DNA of 64,000 nt from Trichoplusia ni (taxonomy: Eukaryota > Arthropoda > Insecta > Lepidoptera > Noctuidae). Below, one piece after another: positions 24,597 through 37,296 of the stretch (positions within the stretch are counted from its first letter, which is position 1; every line of letters starts with the position of its first letter). The notes below the pieces were generated by a model. That model was given only the letters and a program-made list of their open reading frames with translations. It ran no database searches and was not told where the DNA came from. The position numbers were made by a program, and so were the translations under genes. The DNA lies in the NCBI RefSeq assembly GCF_003590095.1, contig NC_039492.1, positions 5,456,001-5,520,000 of the forward strand. Reading direction: 5' to 3'.

Positions 24597-24675
24597 GTTT
24601 GCAAATAACAATTATTGATTGTCAATAAGGTCGAACAGTCTGAACGTCTATTCGCATCAACAGCCAAATATTGTA

Positions 24676-24709
24676 TGACGCTCGAGCGCGGACCCCCCGC
24701 CTTTTTATA
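24676..24709 (-). promoter_or_regulatory. Putative RepHel core promoter (TATA plus initiator, first copy)
   Basis: On the minus strand TATAAAAAG begins at 24709 inside a GC-rich patch, and a TCA initiator-like triplet places +1 at 24676, 33 bases on. This matches the spacing of insect TATA promoters. A leader of about 615 bases holding the minisatellite would precede the ATG at 24061. The assignment is by motif and position only. Confidence 0.5.
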
Positions 24710-25276
24710 CCTCCCGCACGACGCGCGTCGGAGCGCGGCTACCGATACACAAAAATAATCCTTATAGCATGACTCTGTATTCACGCGCGATTTCTTATTA
24801 TTTCATGTATAACTTTGGTGTTTCTACACCGATTTACATGATTCTTTTTTTATTGAATAGGTAATAATGTTAACTTTTTTAATTGGGGATGAGTGATAGT
24901 GTTGTAAACGTTAGAGTAGACAAATACAATCAGAAATCTCCGAATTGCTAAGCTATCGGGAGTTTCACGTGTTATTGTGAGTCAACCATAAAAGTTAGAC
25001 ATATGCTGTCGAGGAATATTTTTTATATAATTTTAGGGAGAATATTTCCGTCATACATGATTTCTATGTAGCTTTAACCTATAAGCCTGCACACGTGACG
25101 GAAGCTTAAAAAATGGAGTAACTTACCCCGTTTTCCCAATATTTCCCTTCACTGCTCTGCTCCTATTGGTCGTAGCGTAATGAAAAGTATACTATAACCT
25201 GCCCAAGAGTATGAAGAATAATTGTGCCAAATTTCGTTAAAATCCGTCGAGTAGTTTTTGTTTCTATAACGAATAT

Positions 25277-25323
<47 letters not shown>
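25277..25323. repeat. (ACAG)n microsatellite in the Helitron 5' region (first copy)
   Basis: Eleven perfect ACAG units plus ACA. They follow the AAATTTCGTTAAAATCCGTC block that precedes such microsatellites in moth TEs. The unit number is the same in the second copy (46521-46567). The LSVCLSVCLS-type frame across it is an artefact. Confidence 0.95.
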
Positions 25324-25325
<2 letters not shown>

Positions 25326-25438
25326 AATTTTACTGATTGCATTTTTGGCATCAGTAGCGATCCCTAACCACCCCTTGATAGTTATTTTTTAAATATATTT
25401 TATGTACAGAATTGACCTCTCTACAGATTTATTATAAG

Positions 25439-25459
25439 TAATAATAATAATAATAATAA
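25439..25459. repeat. (TAA)7 target repeat at the LINE 5' junction (first copy)
   Basis: Seven TAA units directly precede the LINE. R4/Dong-type elements are known to integrate in TAA microsatellites. The same run is at 46683-46703 in the second copy. Confidence 0.85.
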
Positions 25460-28400
25460 TTTACGACTCAGAAAACAAGAATAGATAAATGTTGACACGA
25501 AGAAGAGCAGCACGCCTTCCATCCCCGGGCTCGTCGCCGAGCTCCGCCTCGCAGCTGCCGCCGGGCCGAGGTCCAGCGCCGGCAGTTGCAGTCGCGTCGA
25601 GCTCCAGCGACGAGTACTACTCCCCGCCGACGTCGCCAACACCTGTACGTCGGCCGGGGAGGCGCCGGCCGCCGAGCAGCTTGGCGCCCTCAGGCCAACC
25701 GGCCTCGAACAGGGCTCCCGCTCCCGGTGGTGTAGTGCAGCGCATGAAGTGGACTCGACCCATGAACGAGAATGTCATGCGCGCCTACTATGGGGCGACA
25801 GGGGGAGGAACTAACCTCACTGCGTACCGTGCCAGAATGCTCTCTCTGTTTCGGGCCCTTGAACCGGACGTCGACGTATCGGCACAACGTTTGTCGGATC
25901 AAGTGCGAGTTATCCAACGTAATCACAGGTTGGATGACGCGACGCTTGATCGATTGCGCTCTGAAGTGCAGACTAGCCCTGTCGTCGTTACCCCGTCAAT
26001 AGCGGAAGCGCCAGCTGCAAGCGCGCTGCCTGCCAACCCTGCTGACGGGGAAGATGATGACGGTGCTATAACTGTAAGTACCCAGTGCAGTGATCATATA
26101 AGGAGTACATTGGAACAGGCGGTTCTGGAGTATCGGTCAACACCCCGGGACCAGAGACCGCGACTACCTCGCTTGCCCATGCACAACCGAAACAAGGCGC
26201 TAATGGGTGTCCTGGATTCGCTGCTATCCAGTTATTTTGGGAACAGCGAAGACCTCGGTGACACGCACTCGCTTCTGTACTGTGCGGCTGTTGCGGCGTG
26301 TCGTGTAGCTGGTGTTACCTTTCGAGATAACACAGCTGCACGGCCTAAGCAAGCGGCACCAGCCTGGCAGTGGCAGGATTGAGAAGCGTGTTGCTGAGGC
26401 CAGGACACTCATAGCCAAACTTGTTGCGTTCGGCGGAAACCACTCGCCCTAGGGTCATGCGTTTTGTAAAGCGGGCGTTGCTGGGACTAATATTAGCCCC
26501 AGCGAATACACCGCCCGAGTTACAGAACGCATTGACTTTTTTAAGCAAAAGGTGTGTGCCTGGGCAGCCGTATTCGACGGTACAGACTCGGGTGGACCGA
26601 TTTCACCAGAACCGTATGTTTCCAAAGAGACCAAAGATGGGTGTACAGATCTTGGGAGCAACCTGCGTCGGAGGAGGGTGCCGGACGCCTGCCGGATGAT
26701 GTCGCTACAAATTTGTTTTGGCGCAGCATCTGGTCGGCGCCTGTAACCCACTCTGAGGGGGATTGGATACGTGATGTTGAGCAATCGTGGTGAACGAATA
26801 GAAGAAATGGGGGCTATTGATATTAGTCCCCAAGACGTAGCCAATGCAGTCCGTCCGTTGGCCAATTGGAAAGCCCCGGCCCGGATGGACTGCAATAACT
26901 TCTGTTGAAATGGCTACCAAGTTTCACATGGTTGCTTAGCATCCCAATTCCAATCTGCCGTAGACTCGGGCGTGCTCCCACAGTTCTTCACTACTGGTTC
27001 CACCCATCTGCTCCACAAAACAGGTAGTACCACGGACCCCAAAAATTATAGACCCATTACATGTTTACCCACCATCTACAAACTGCTTACATCCATTCTG
27101 AGAGAAAAGATTAATGACCATATTGAACGGTTTTCTATCATGTCTGCCTCTCAGAATGGATGTAGGAATGGGTCACGTGGTACTAAGGAGCTACTCCTTA
27201 TTGATATGACTATTTGCCAACAAGTTCGCCGCTCCAAAAGGGTGTGTCGACATGTTGGATAGATTATAAGAAGGCCTATGATCGGTGCCACATGCATGGC
27301 TCATGAGGGTGCTAGAGTTGTATAAAATCAATACAACTCTACGCACTTTTTGAAGTCATGTATGGGGCAATGGACTACGGTGCTTCACTATCCAGGATGT
27401 CGGGATATCCAAAAGAGCGGTCAACTTATTAGGATGAGCGGGGAATATTTCAAGGTGACAGTTTGAGTCCCTGTGGTTCTGTTTAGCCTTGAATCCTCTT
27501 AGCACTCTGCTTGAGAATTCAAGGCTGGGCTATTCGTTGCGGAGAGGAAGCCAGGTAATCTCCCACTTGTTGTACATGGATGACCTGAAATTGTTTGCTT
27601 CCAACAAGTTGCAACTGATGAAGTTACTGAAGATTACTGAAAGCTTCAGTAATTCCATCAGAATGGAATTTGGTGTTGACAAATGTGCAGTCATGCATGT
27701 AAAACGAGGTGGATTGTAGAATCCCAGGGCATACAGCTCTCGGATTCTATAAACCTAGGTCCCTCTCCTCAACGGAAACCTACAAATACTTGGGTATGTC
27801 AGAGGCGTAGGCATTAATGTCGCTGACATGAAACAATCGTTACAGACACGTTTCTTTGGCCGCCTGAATAAGGTACTAAAAAGTTCCTTATCGGGCGGTA
27901 AACAAGGTGCGTGCCTTAATGGTTGGGTCATGCCAGTGATAATGTACTCCTTTGGCATACTCAAGTGGACACAGACCGAACTGGACGCCTTGGATAGAAG
28001 AGTCCGCACACTGCTCACCGCAAATCGAATGCACCACCCGCGATCATCGGTAATGAGGTTATATATCCGCCGAAAGTGTGGGGGTCGTGGCTTCCTAAAT
28101 GCCAAGACCCTCCATAATCGCGAGGTATGTAACCTCAGGGAGTATTTCCTCCGAGTGGACGTGGGGATGCACCGAGATGTGGTGGCAGTGGGATAAGGGC
28201 TTCACTCCGCTCTCTCTAGGTAAAGAGAACTGGCACAAACCTATCGTACTAAGCGTCAAAGACCGCAAAGATGTATGGCAAAGCAGGAGCTACACGGACG
28301 CTATTATCGGACCCTTCACGGGCCGATGTAGATTTCTAGCGTCCGTGGCCTGGCTACGCTTCGGAGATCTCTTTGGAGAAACCGAAGGGTTTGTATGTGC

Positions 28401-29175
28401 AATTATGGATGAAGTTATCATGACGAATAACTACCGAAAATATATAATTAAGGATGGTACAGTTGACATCTGTCGGCATGTCACTGTCCCGGTGAATCCT
28501 TGAGACATATAGTTTCGGGATGTTCTCGTCTTGCTAACGGTGAATACTTACACAGACATAACCAAGTGGCCAGGATTATCCATCAGCAGCTTGCTCTGAA
28601 TACAAACTTGTGGAATCTGAGGTGCCGTACTATAAGTATGTGCCCGACCATTCTCGAAAGTGGTCATATCACACTGTACTGGGATCGATCTATCATCACT
28701 GACAGGACTATTGTTGCCAATAAGCCTGATATAGTGGTGATCGATCGATCAGAGCGTCGGACAATGATTGTTGATATCACTATCCCCCATGACGAGAACC
28801 TCGTGAAAGCAGAAAAGAAAACAATTGAAATATTTGGATTTAGCTCACGAGGTTGTCGACTTGTGGGAGGTGGACTCGGCAATCATTGTCCCGATAGTCG
28901 TAAGTGCCAATGGCTTAATAGCCAAGAGCCTCGATCAACATCTTCGGAGGCTCTCGTTGGGCGTCTGGGTCAAGGGTTTGATTCAGAAAGCGGTACTTCT
29001 GGACACGGCGCGCATCGTGAGGAGGTTCCTCTCTCTGGAGCCCTGACCACCGGCAGCTTGGGCCCTGTACCCGTTGCCGGTTGGACACTATTTTTTATAT
29101 TTTTAAATGTATGTTGTTTTTTATATATATTTAAAAATGTAATTTATATTTATTTTAATGAAATAAAGGAAATAA
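25460..29175 (+). mobile_element. R4/Dong-type LINE, first copy, truncated by the gap
   Basis: This is the same element as 46704-50434, inserted in the TAA run of the Helitron in the opposite orientation. It reaches the AATAAA and the first TAA of the tail before the N run. From about 26370 on it differs from the other copy by many one- to three-base indels. Confidence 0.9.
25489..29046 (+). pseudogene. LINE reverse transcriptase/endonuclease ORF, frameshifted (first copy)
   Basis: The first 290 or so codons are identical to the intact ORF at 46733-50308. An extra G near 26371 then breaks the frame, and many further indels scatter the rest over all three frames. Recognisable pieces remain: DPKNYRPITCLP near 27040, LLYMDDLKLF near 27572, CGGRGFLNAKT near 28077 and PDIVVIDRSERR near 28727. 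The breaks cluster in the last 2.8 kb before the gap and are absent upstream, so they are more likely uncorrected sequencing errors at a contig end than biological decay. Confidence 0.85.
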
Positions 29176-30175
29176 NNNNNNNNNNNNNNNNNNNNNNNNN
29201 NNNNNNNNNNNNNNNNNNNNNNNNNNNNNNNNNNNNNNNNNNNNNNNNNNNNNNNNNNNNNNNNNNNNNNNNNNNNNNNNNNNNNNNNNNNNNNNNNNNN
29301 NNNNNNNNNNNNNNNNNNNNNNNNNNNNNNNNNNNNNNNNNNNNNNNNNNNNNNNNNNNNNNNNNNNNNNNNNNNNNNNNNNNNNNNNNNNNNNNNNNNN
29401 NNNNNNNNNNNNNNNNNNNNNNNNNNNNNNNNNNNNNNNNNNNNNNNNNNNNNNNNNNNNNNNNNNNNNNNNNNNNNNNNNNNNNNNNNNNNNNNNNNNN
29501 NNNNNNNNNNNNNNNNNNNNNNNNNNNNNNNNNNNNNNNNNNNNNNNNNNNNNNNNNNNNNNNNNNNNNNNNNNNNNNNNNNNNNNNNNNNNNNNNNNNN
29601 NNNNNNNNNNNNNNNNNNNNNNNNNNNNNNNNNNNNNNNNNNNNNNNNNNNNNNNNNNNNNNNNNNNNNNNNNNNNNNNNNNNNNNNNNNNNNNNNNNNN
29701 NNNNNNNNNNNNNNNNNNNNNNNNNNNNNNNNNNNNNNNNNNNNNNNNNNNNNNNNNNNNNNNNNNNNNNNNNNNNNNNNNNNNNNNNNNNNNNNNNNNN
29801 NNNNNNNNNNNNNNNNNNNNNNNNNNNNNNNNNNNNNNNNNNNNNNNNNNNNNNNNNNNNNNNNNNNNNNNNNNNNNNNNNNNNNNNNNNNNNNNNNNNN
29901 NNNNNNNNNNNNNNNNNNNNNNNNNNNNNNNNNNNNNNNNNNNNNNNNNNNNNNNNNNNNNNNNNNNNNNNNNNNNNNNNNNNNNNNNNNNNNNNNNNNN
30001 NNNNNNNNNNNNNNNNNNNNNNNNNNNNNNNNNNNNNNNNNNNNNNNNNNNNNNNNNNNNNNNNNNNNNNNNNNNNNNNNNNNNNNNNNNNNNNNNNNNN
30101 NNNNNNNNNNNNNNNNNNNNNNNNNNNNNNNNNNNNNNNNNNNNNNNNNNNNNNNNNNNNNNNNNNNNNNNNNNN
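29176..30175. other. Assembly gap, exactly 1,000 N
   Basis: A round-number N run marks a scaffold join of arbitrary size. The sequences to its left and right are the end and start of the same 20-kb block. The long frames that cross it are artefacts of translating N. Confidence 0.99.
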
Positions 30176-32521
30176 GCGTAGTGCTCACACATGACATGTT
30201 CGGTCTGAACATTGCAAATTGCTTTCCTTATGAATAATTTATTACACATTGTTATAATTGCGGGCTTTTGTAGCGTGAATGTAAATTGTAGAAATTATTT
30301 TGGCAGCTCGGGTTTCATTAGTTTCTCGTATATTTTAAACGCCATAAAACTAAGTCTTATCTTTAATGGCGTTTTAGGTATGAGTTTTTAACTGGATAGA
30401 CCTAAACTGAATAGTCGCTGATTGCTGGATTGCACTGGTAAAGGTGTCTACAAAGCAAAGGCGAAATTTCGCCTCGTTAAAAAATGCCGCGTTAGGTTCC
30501 TAAAGGATCGGGAAGAAAACGTGAGGAGAGAGCCATTACGCTTGAATACTAAAGATTTTAAAGGTTCTATATACTTACATCGTGTATTTTAACGTTTTAT
30601 AAAGGGAGCTGTTAATGTAAAATTCTGCCAAAGAGGCACCTTGAAGTTGCAGTCTTAAAAAAATCGTTTTTTTTATGTGATGTGTTAGAATAATACTTCA
30701 GCGAGTTGAAATAAACATTTTTTTCGACAAAGCTTGCTAATAAGAGTTTAATTAAAAATCTACATAATTATTCCGTACGGTGGATAAAAAAAAATTGGAT
30801 ATAAAAATACTTAGATAACATGCATCAAATATAAGGGCAATGTGTAGTTTGAAAGGGCCAACCTTATTTGTATTTGAGAGAATTTTTTTTCTTAAGAATA
30901 TTTTTAATTTTTCTTCTCAATATTGAGATTAAATTGAATTTGCTAATACAATGCAATATAGCACTTATGTTAAAGATGTAATTCTCCAGGCCACTTTGTT
31001 TACATCAATAAAGTATGCTTAACGTTATCGATTTAAGATAAATAACGAAATTATTACAGATCCTTGTAGTGTATACAATATCTCGTGTAACTAAACCTTG
31101 GAGCCATCTTGATAATTTTACCATAAGTAAAATATAGTTTTAGGAGCATTGCCAGAAGTGTGTATAGAGTTCTTGAACCCAATACGCATAGTGGAGTAGG
31201 AATGAAAAGGGGAATAATATGGTTGCTGCAACTTGACTTGTAACATATAACGGAACTTGTTACAAGACGTGTTTCAGTCATAATATGATGCACACAAGCA
31301 TTTTAGTGGATGTGGGTGGTTAATCTTCGAACACGTTACTATTGTTTATATATTTGTACAAAAAAAAAAGAAAAATGTAGTCGGTCCACCAAGAAACATT
31401 TAATAAAGTTAGTTTTTTTACATTGCACGTGTCTGTAAAAAGAACAAAACTTAAAAAAACCAATAATTAAAACGAAGATAGTAAAAGCTAACAACCCGTT
31501 TGAAAAACATTGTTCCATGGCAGACGAAAAAAAAAAATAAAAAAAGGTATCTTTGAAAGAGCAGAATTCGCTTTTGAGTCGCGTTTAGGTGAGAATTTAA
31601 TTAATTTCAACGTTTCAAGCGCGCTATTCGTCCTGCGAAGTGGAATCCATAAAACCTAATGGACTTTCGCTGTCTAGAATAAGGTAATTTTGCGTGAGAC
31701 CTCTCACGAGTCACGACCGTCCTGCAAATTGCAATCTTGCTTGGATTTGCACAAATTATTGTGGTATGTGAGAATGAAGTATCACAGTGATATCACAAAC
31801 ATCGGTTGAAAATGGAATTACGAAATAAAGCTGTAAAATAAATTAAAAAAAACTGTTTTTTATTAAATTGACTGTTGCGGACGTTTGTTCTGAGATGTCA
31901 TTCAATCAACTTTTGACACTTCTTTAACTTTTGCGATAACAGGACCAATTTCCAGGTCAAAAGAAAATTAAATCAGCGCGCCTTCTAAAGGGATGGTGTC
32001 TAATGCAATGGCGATGTACCTACCGATAAAGGACGGGCGCAAGGACGCCGCAGGCTGCGTCAAAATTTTGTCGATTACGTAATTTCTATTCCAAAGTAGA
32101 TCTGAGACCCTGGGCCAAGTCACCGAGTGGCTCGGCCGGGCAGGGTTGCCAAAACACAGCTCGGGGAGGACTCGGCGATATCTACTCAAGGGGCGATCCC
32201 TGAGGAGACATCTTTAGAAATTCAAATGGCTGAGATCTATCCAACGGGACTAGACATGTAACGGTATACCAAATATTACGGGCCAGAGTGGTGACCCTAA
32301 ACTATTATTTTATTGGCGCTATGTGAAGTCTCAATTTGAACGTATTTAAGTGTCATTTTTAACACTCAAATAGTAACTGCATCTAAAACTGCTATGAAAA
32401 ATTTAACTACGTACAGTCAAAAACATAATCCTTAGCTAAATTTGTCGCTAAAAATATCGTATATAAATATTGAAAGTAGTAATCGTTTCCGGAGGGTAAA
32501 TGTAAATTTTGTATCAAGGTT

Positions 32522-32533
32522 CGTGACGTCACG
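32522..32533. promoter_or_regulatory. CRE-like palindrome (second copy)
   Basis: Same CGTGACGTCACG palindrome as at 11291-11302. Confidence 0.3.
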
Positions 32534-35500
32534 ATGCCGACGGCGCTAACGTTGCGTCGGGATAGGTATCAAAGAGTTTTGCACGAGCCGATATAGATCG
32601 CTGTGTGTTAATAGACATGTTCGCAACTAGTTTAATAGATTTAAAAAGTTTTCAATAGCTGGGAGAGTTTGTTTGAAAAATATTAACGATTATATCGGCG
32701 TAACACGCCGAGGATCCAATGTTTGTTGACTGCGATACTCTGTATGTCTATGATATATTATAAATTGGAAATAAATATAACATATTATTCCCTGATTTAA
32801 TGTTACGGAGTGGGTAGATACGTTCAGCTAAGCTAGATTGCATACAGACATGTTTGAATTCTTAGTTTTTTACGTTTAAATATAACATTAAAATAATGTA
32901 TTCAAACAGATAATTAAATTTTCATACCTACATATATATTTACTATATAAACTATCAGTTCTTGCATTGTGATTGAAAATACGACAAAGCTACAATTCCG
33001 TCTAAAAAATGTAAACACCCATTCTTATACGAAACAACCTCATTTCAACCCCATGAAAAAGGTTGTATCTAAAAAAGGTTTTATATGTCGCGTGCCTAAT
33101 CTCCCGCGGCCGTGCCTCATAAACGTCAAGTGCACTGGTGATCAAAGCTTACCCTTAGTTTATGATTTAACAACTGGGGGTCTACTACGACTTCTAAAAT
33201 TAATACTGTTGCAGTGATGAAGCGAGAACACCGCTTTAGCGAATAGGGCTGTCTCTTTTCCGCAACAGTGACAGCCTAAATTCGAGAGTTGTTGGTAGAG
33301 CCCTGGTTCCCACTCCCCCATTACGTGTTCCTCTGTAATATTTGAGGTGCTCCTTCCTATAATATGAGAAGCAGCATAAATTGATTCTTGCACGCGCATA
33401 TACTATTATGGACACGCATATGAACACACTTCCTTTGATCCAAAGCAAAGTGAAATATTGACATAGACGTCGGCATCGTAAACTGTCGATATTACGCTAT
33501 CTTCACACAACTTATATCAGTATTAATAGTCGGTCGTAAAGTTAATTTATTGACTTATATCGCGGTAGTTTATTGACAAAAAAATAAATGTTGGGCTAAG
33601 CTCTTTGGTCCTTAAGTCCCTTTCATCGAGTTTACTACTTAAAAAAATATGATTTTATAAACAAAAGAGTTTTGATACTAAAAAGTTTCGTAGCACAGTT
33701 GATTTACTTTTTAATTCTTCACTTAGAAGATAGCCCTTTTATTACGTTAATACGTTCATTTCATTCGTTTTCTTTACCAAAATAAAGTGTGTATTAATAA
33801 AGCTAAGGCGAAACTTTCTTCTTTACATATTGCGCTAACTTCTTTATTTATCTTCTATTCACGTTTTAAAAACATGAATAATTTATTTGAGTTTCACTTC
33901 ACGAAAGAAGTTTGCTTAAGAAAAACCGATCTTTAATTTTTGTAAGTCAGAACATTTTTTAGTCTAAATTTATTTTCGAGCATATTCTATTTTTATAGAC
34001 TGTATGTGTGTATATGTGTAATACTGTATAAAAAGAAACAATTAAAAAATATTACAGCCAGGTAATGTTGTGCATTTTTGGAGATTTCTTGAGAAACAAT
34101 TTACGAAAAACATGCACTAAATTTTACAAAGACGGCACAAGGCATTAAAAAAACAAAATGGATGCAAAGACAAAACGAATTACGCCCGCATGTGTACGGT
34201 GTATTTGTATTTACGAGCGGTAACGCAATGCTATTCCAAAGCTGCTTCCTAAAATAGCCTCAGAAAACAAAAGCGAGTGATAACTCTACATTTTTGCATA
34301 TTCGGAACAAAACGGAACATAGTACTGCATTATGCCGATGTCAGACCGAAAAAGAAACACCTACTCCCACCTCTATCTTCCCACCGACTATATCTGGCGA
34401 CTAATGGAAATATTATCTTAATGGAACCTCGAGAATGCTTCATAAAGGCGTTGACTGGACCAATTATCGTGCTGGATTTTCTGAATATAAATTCAATTGT
34501 AGAGTCTTCGTCACAATTTAGCACCAAAAAGATAGGATATAAAAAATTTTTTTTAATTAAAGTTTCCACTATTAGGTAATAGGGGTCGACATTTTCTGGA
34601 TGACATTTGCCTACTGAAAGAATTTTCGCCGCCGCCGTGCATTTAATCAGCTGATCGGTATATGACACACTACCCAAGCATGCACTTAACATAAGACGCA
34701 AAAGACATAATTATTATCTTGATAGAAATGACAGCAGGATTTGATGTGAAGGTTACCCATATTAATATGACGTGTTATCCGTAACTCCGTTCTCTATAAA
34801 TCACTCGCTCTGCTAATGGGATGCGCTGAGCGCGCCCACTTCTGGGAATCAATACTCGTAATCACACCACAGCACATTTTACACCACTAATTACATAAAC
34901 TGGTATGATACAATTAGAATTTGTACTGATTGCACTATTATAACAAGTATTTGCAGATTTGAATGTTGAACAAGCCCCGTTACTGCGGTTTTGGGTAATC
35001 AAGTTTAGAAAATTGCTTTTAATGGCGGTTTAATTCGGTTCCGATACAAAATAAATATAGATAAATAAATGAAGCCACTTAAATACCACTTAAAAATCCA
35101 ATTAGAGACAAGATCTATGAAACTCCGCTACATAATTAGCAGATAGCGCGTCTATTCCATCTCAAGAACTTGAAAGAAAATACAAAACCGTAAGACTCTT
35201 AATTAAGATATTAATTTCAGAGAAAACTTTCTAATTAAAACGCAAACGTTAAACGACAATAAACAGAATGTTCGAAACGTGCGCATCACGCAGTTCGAAC
35301 GAAGTTTAAGGGGAAGCTTCGCAAAACGTCTTTATTTGACTCTCGAAAGCAACTTTGCAAAGTCTCGACCGTTTTCCGTTCAAAGGTATCATTTTGTGAG
35401 TTTGGACAAACTTTAACAGTTTATCAATGCTAGAGTGGTGCCCAACAGACGTTTTTAAGCACAATAAAATGCAAAGGAGCGGAGCTAATTAACGTCGAAA

Positions 35501-35989
35501 TATTCTGTATTTTTTCACTGGCGACAAAAAAGTACTCCTGGTCTGAAAATTGGCAGAAATTAATCGAAATATTGAGAAAGCAACTAAAAGAAAAAATGTA
35601 AGATATATGCCTTGTAAAGTATTGTTACAGAGTGTAATAAACAAGTAATAATCTCATTATGCAAGTCCGGTTCTAATGAAATAAGTAATTAATTTCTGGT
35701 GTGCAGTCGAAGCGCTGCACGCAACCAATTTGTTGATAGGGTCGCACATTACGGGGATTAGCAGTGACCGCAGCGGGCTCCTCGCGTTACAGTCCCATAT
35801 TTATGACTGCCCGGGAGCAGCGCCGCCATAAGGAAAGTATAAAAATGGTAAAGTGCTAATTAAATAAGAGGAATAATTGCTCCTTAATATACGTTCCAAA
35901 ATTTAAAAATTACTGTCATGAAATGTAGAATATAATTCTGAAATAGTATTTAATTATGTTTAAAATTGGAATCCATTCAAAATTATTTG

Positions 35990-36159
35990 TTCTGAGAGTG
36001 TCTTTGTATGTTTGTGTGTACGTGTGATACGTTATTGCACCAAAACGGCTGGAGTGATATTGATAATTTGTTATGATGGTAGCTAAAACTTTGAATTACC
36101 ACATACGCTAGTTATTCAACTTTATCGAACGAGCTCGCAGTTTTTGCCTATAAAATCCA
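35990..36159. mobile_element. Degraded TE fragment (second copy)
   Basis: Counterpart of 14742-14911, with the same ACGGCTGGAGTGAT and ATGGTAGCTAAAACTT blocks. Confidence 0.4.
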
Positions 36160-36726
36160 GAACCGCTAACAACAGCTAATATGACATAAAAACCACTATT
36201 TCAAATGATTTAAATCTTACGTACGTTACGAAGTCACCGTTCATGCTTAAACTACAAATATTTTATAGTTCTGACGGCGCATGAGAGACTGCATCAAACC
36301 AGACAGCAGTTTATGTTATGATTTATTGATGGCAAATGTCCAATTTTGAACGAGATATAATATACAAGCCGTAATCGTTAACTTAAAAGCTTGAAATGGT
36401 TCAATTTTCGTATCGTTACTTTAATAGTGGATATAAAACGAATTGAATATTATAAACATTTATGTATGTCTAAGTTGTGTAAGAAAATGTATGTTAGGTA
36501 TTTGTTTTTTTTAAGGGTGTTTTAACCTATGTTAAGAGAAAATAGTTTTCAATTATTGAAAATAAAAACAGTAGCGCTATTTTAACAGAGGCAAGAGCAA
36601 AACATTAAAACATTTTCCATCAAACTATTACCCCTTACTCAGCCAGAAAATGTGTTTTTTTGCAATATGAGTTATTTCTTACAAATATCTGGTGAAAAAA
36701 ATCTTAGATATGGACTACCCTTAACA

Positions 36727-36849
36727 TATAGGGGGATGATAAATAGATGTCCGATTCTCAGTCCTACCAAATATTTACACAAAATTTCATGAGAATTAGT
36801 CAAGCCGTTTCGGAGTAGTTCAACCTAACCATGACACGAGATTATTAGA
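36727..36849 (-). mobile_element. Degraded Helitron-like 5' end (second copy)
   Basis: Counterpart of 15482-15604, ending ATTATTAGA before T. Confidence 0.4.
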
Positions 36850-37015
36850 TGTGTGTATATTTATCTATTAGTGCTATTCGCATTGCTCTGCTCACGTTCA
36901 GCACTTAGAATATTCAATCAAATCAGCACGTCTATTGTTCGTTGTCATTTGCTACTGAACTTACAATAGCTACCTAACCTAATTATCAATGATGACGTAT
37001 GTGCTAGAATAATTG

Positions 37016-37296
37016 AGAAACTTGCTCAACCTCCTTGTGTCGTTGCCCTTAGTGCCAAAGGTCGTGACCTCATGGCCTTACCTTTACATTGATAATGCAT
37101 CGCCACTTAATCCGATCTTCTGCAGAGTGAACTTCATCATGGAAGGTGGTAGTCCAAGCGGTGAGGATTTCTTCTATACTCGGATACTTGACTTCGAAAA
37201 GTCAAGTATTTGTGTGATTCACGAATGCTTGTTCTGAGTCTGGGTATCTTTGTGTATGTGACTTGCATGTTTCTCAAAGCAACACAAAGATTAAAG
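37016..37296 (+). mobile_element. SINE-like repeat with hairpin (second copy)
   Basis: Counterpart of 15770-16050; the stem ATACTTGACTT / AAGTCAAGTAT is at 37184-37209. Confidence 0.4.

Larger units (their letters stand above)
8947..29175 (+). repeat. First copy of the 20.2-kb duplicated block
   Basis: Sequence from 8947 to the last base before the N run matches 30176-50437 along its full length, in the same orientation and order. Offsets drift only from 21,229 to about 21,262 through one-base indels. The match starts exactly where the sequence after the gap starts and ends exactly where the gap begins. The block contains host non-coding DNA, then a Helitron with a nested LINE. It is most likely an unmerged contig overlap or alternative haplotype, not a true duplication. 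Confidence 0.95.
18591..29175 (-). mobile_element. Autonomous Helitron with nested LINE (first copy, cut by the gap)
   Basis: The minus-strand 3' end is CTAG at 18591-18594, preceded by a GC-rich hairpin and followed by a T outside, as expected for a Helitron inserted between A and T. Inside are a RepHel gene, a TATA promoter and the subterminal sequence AAATTTCGTTAAAATCCGTC with an ACAG microsatellite that marks lepidopteran Helitron 5' ends. A LINE begins at 25460, and the 5' terminus of the Helitron is lost in the N run. Confidence 0.85.

Noticed and set aside
25163..25351. LSVCLSVC repeat protein
   Set aside because: Translation of the ACAG microsatellite only.
28500..30249. Long frames of about 560 and 360 codons crossing the gap
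   Set aside because: They consist mostly of untranslated N and carry no information.
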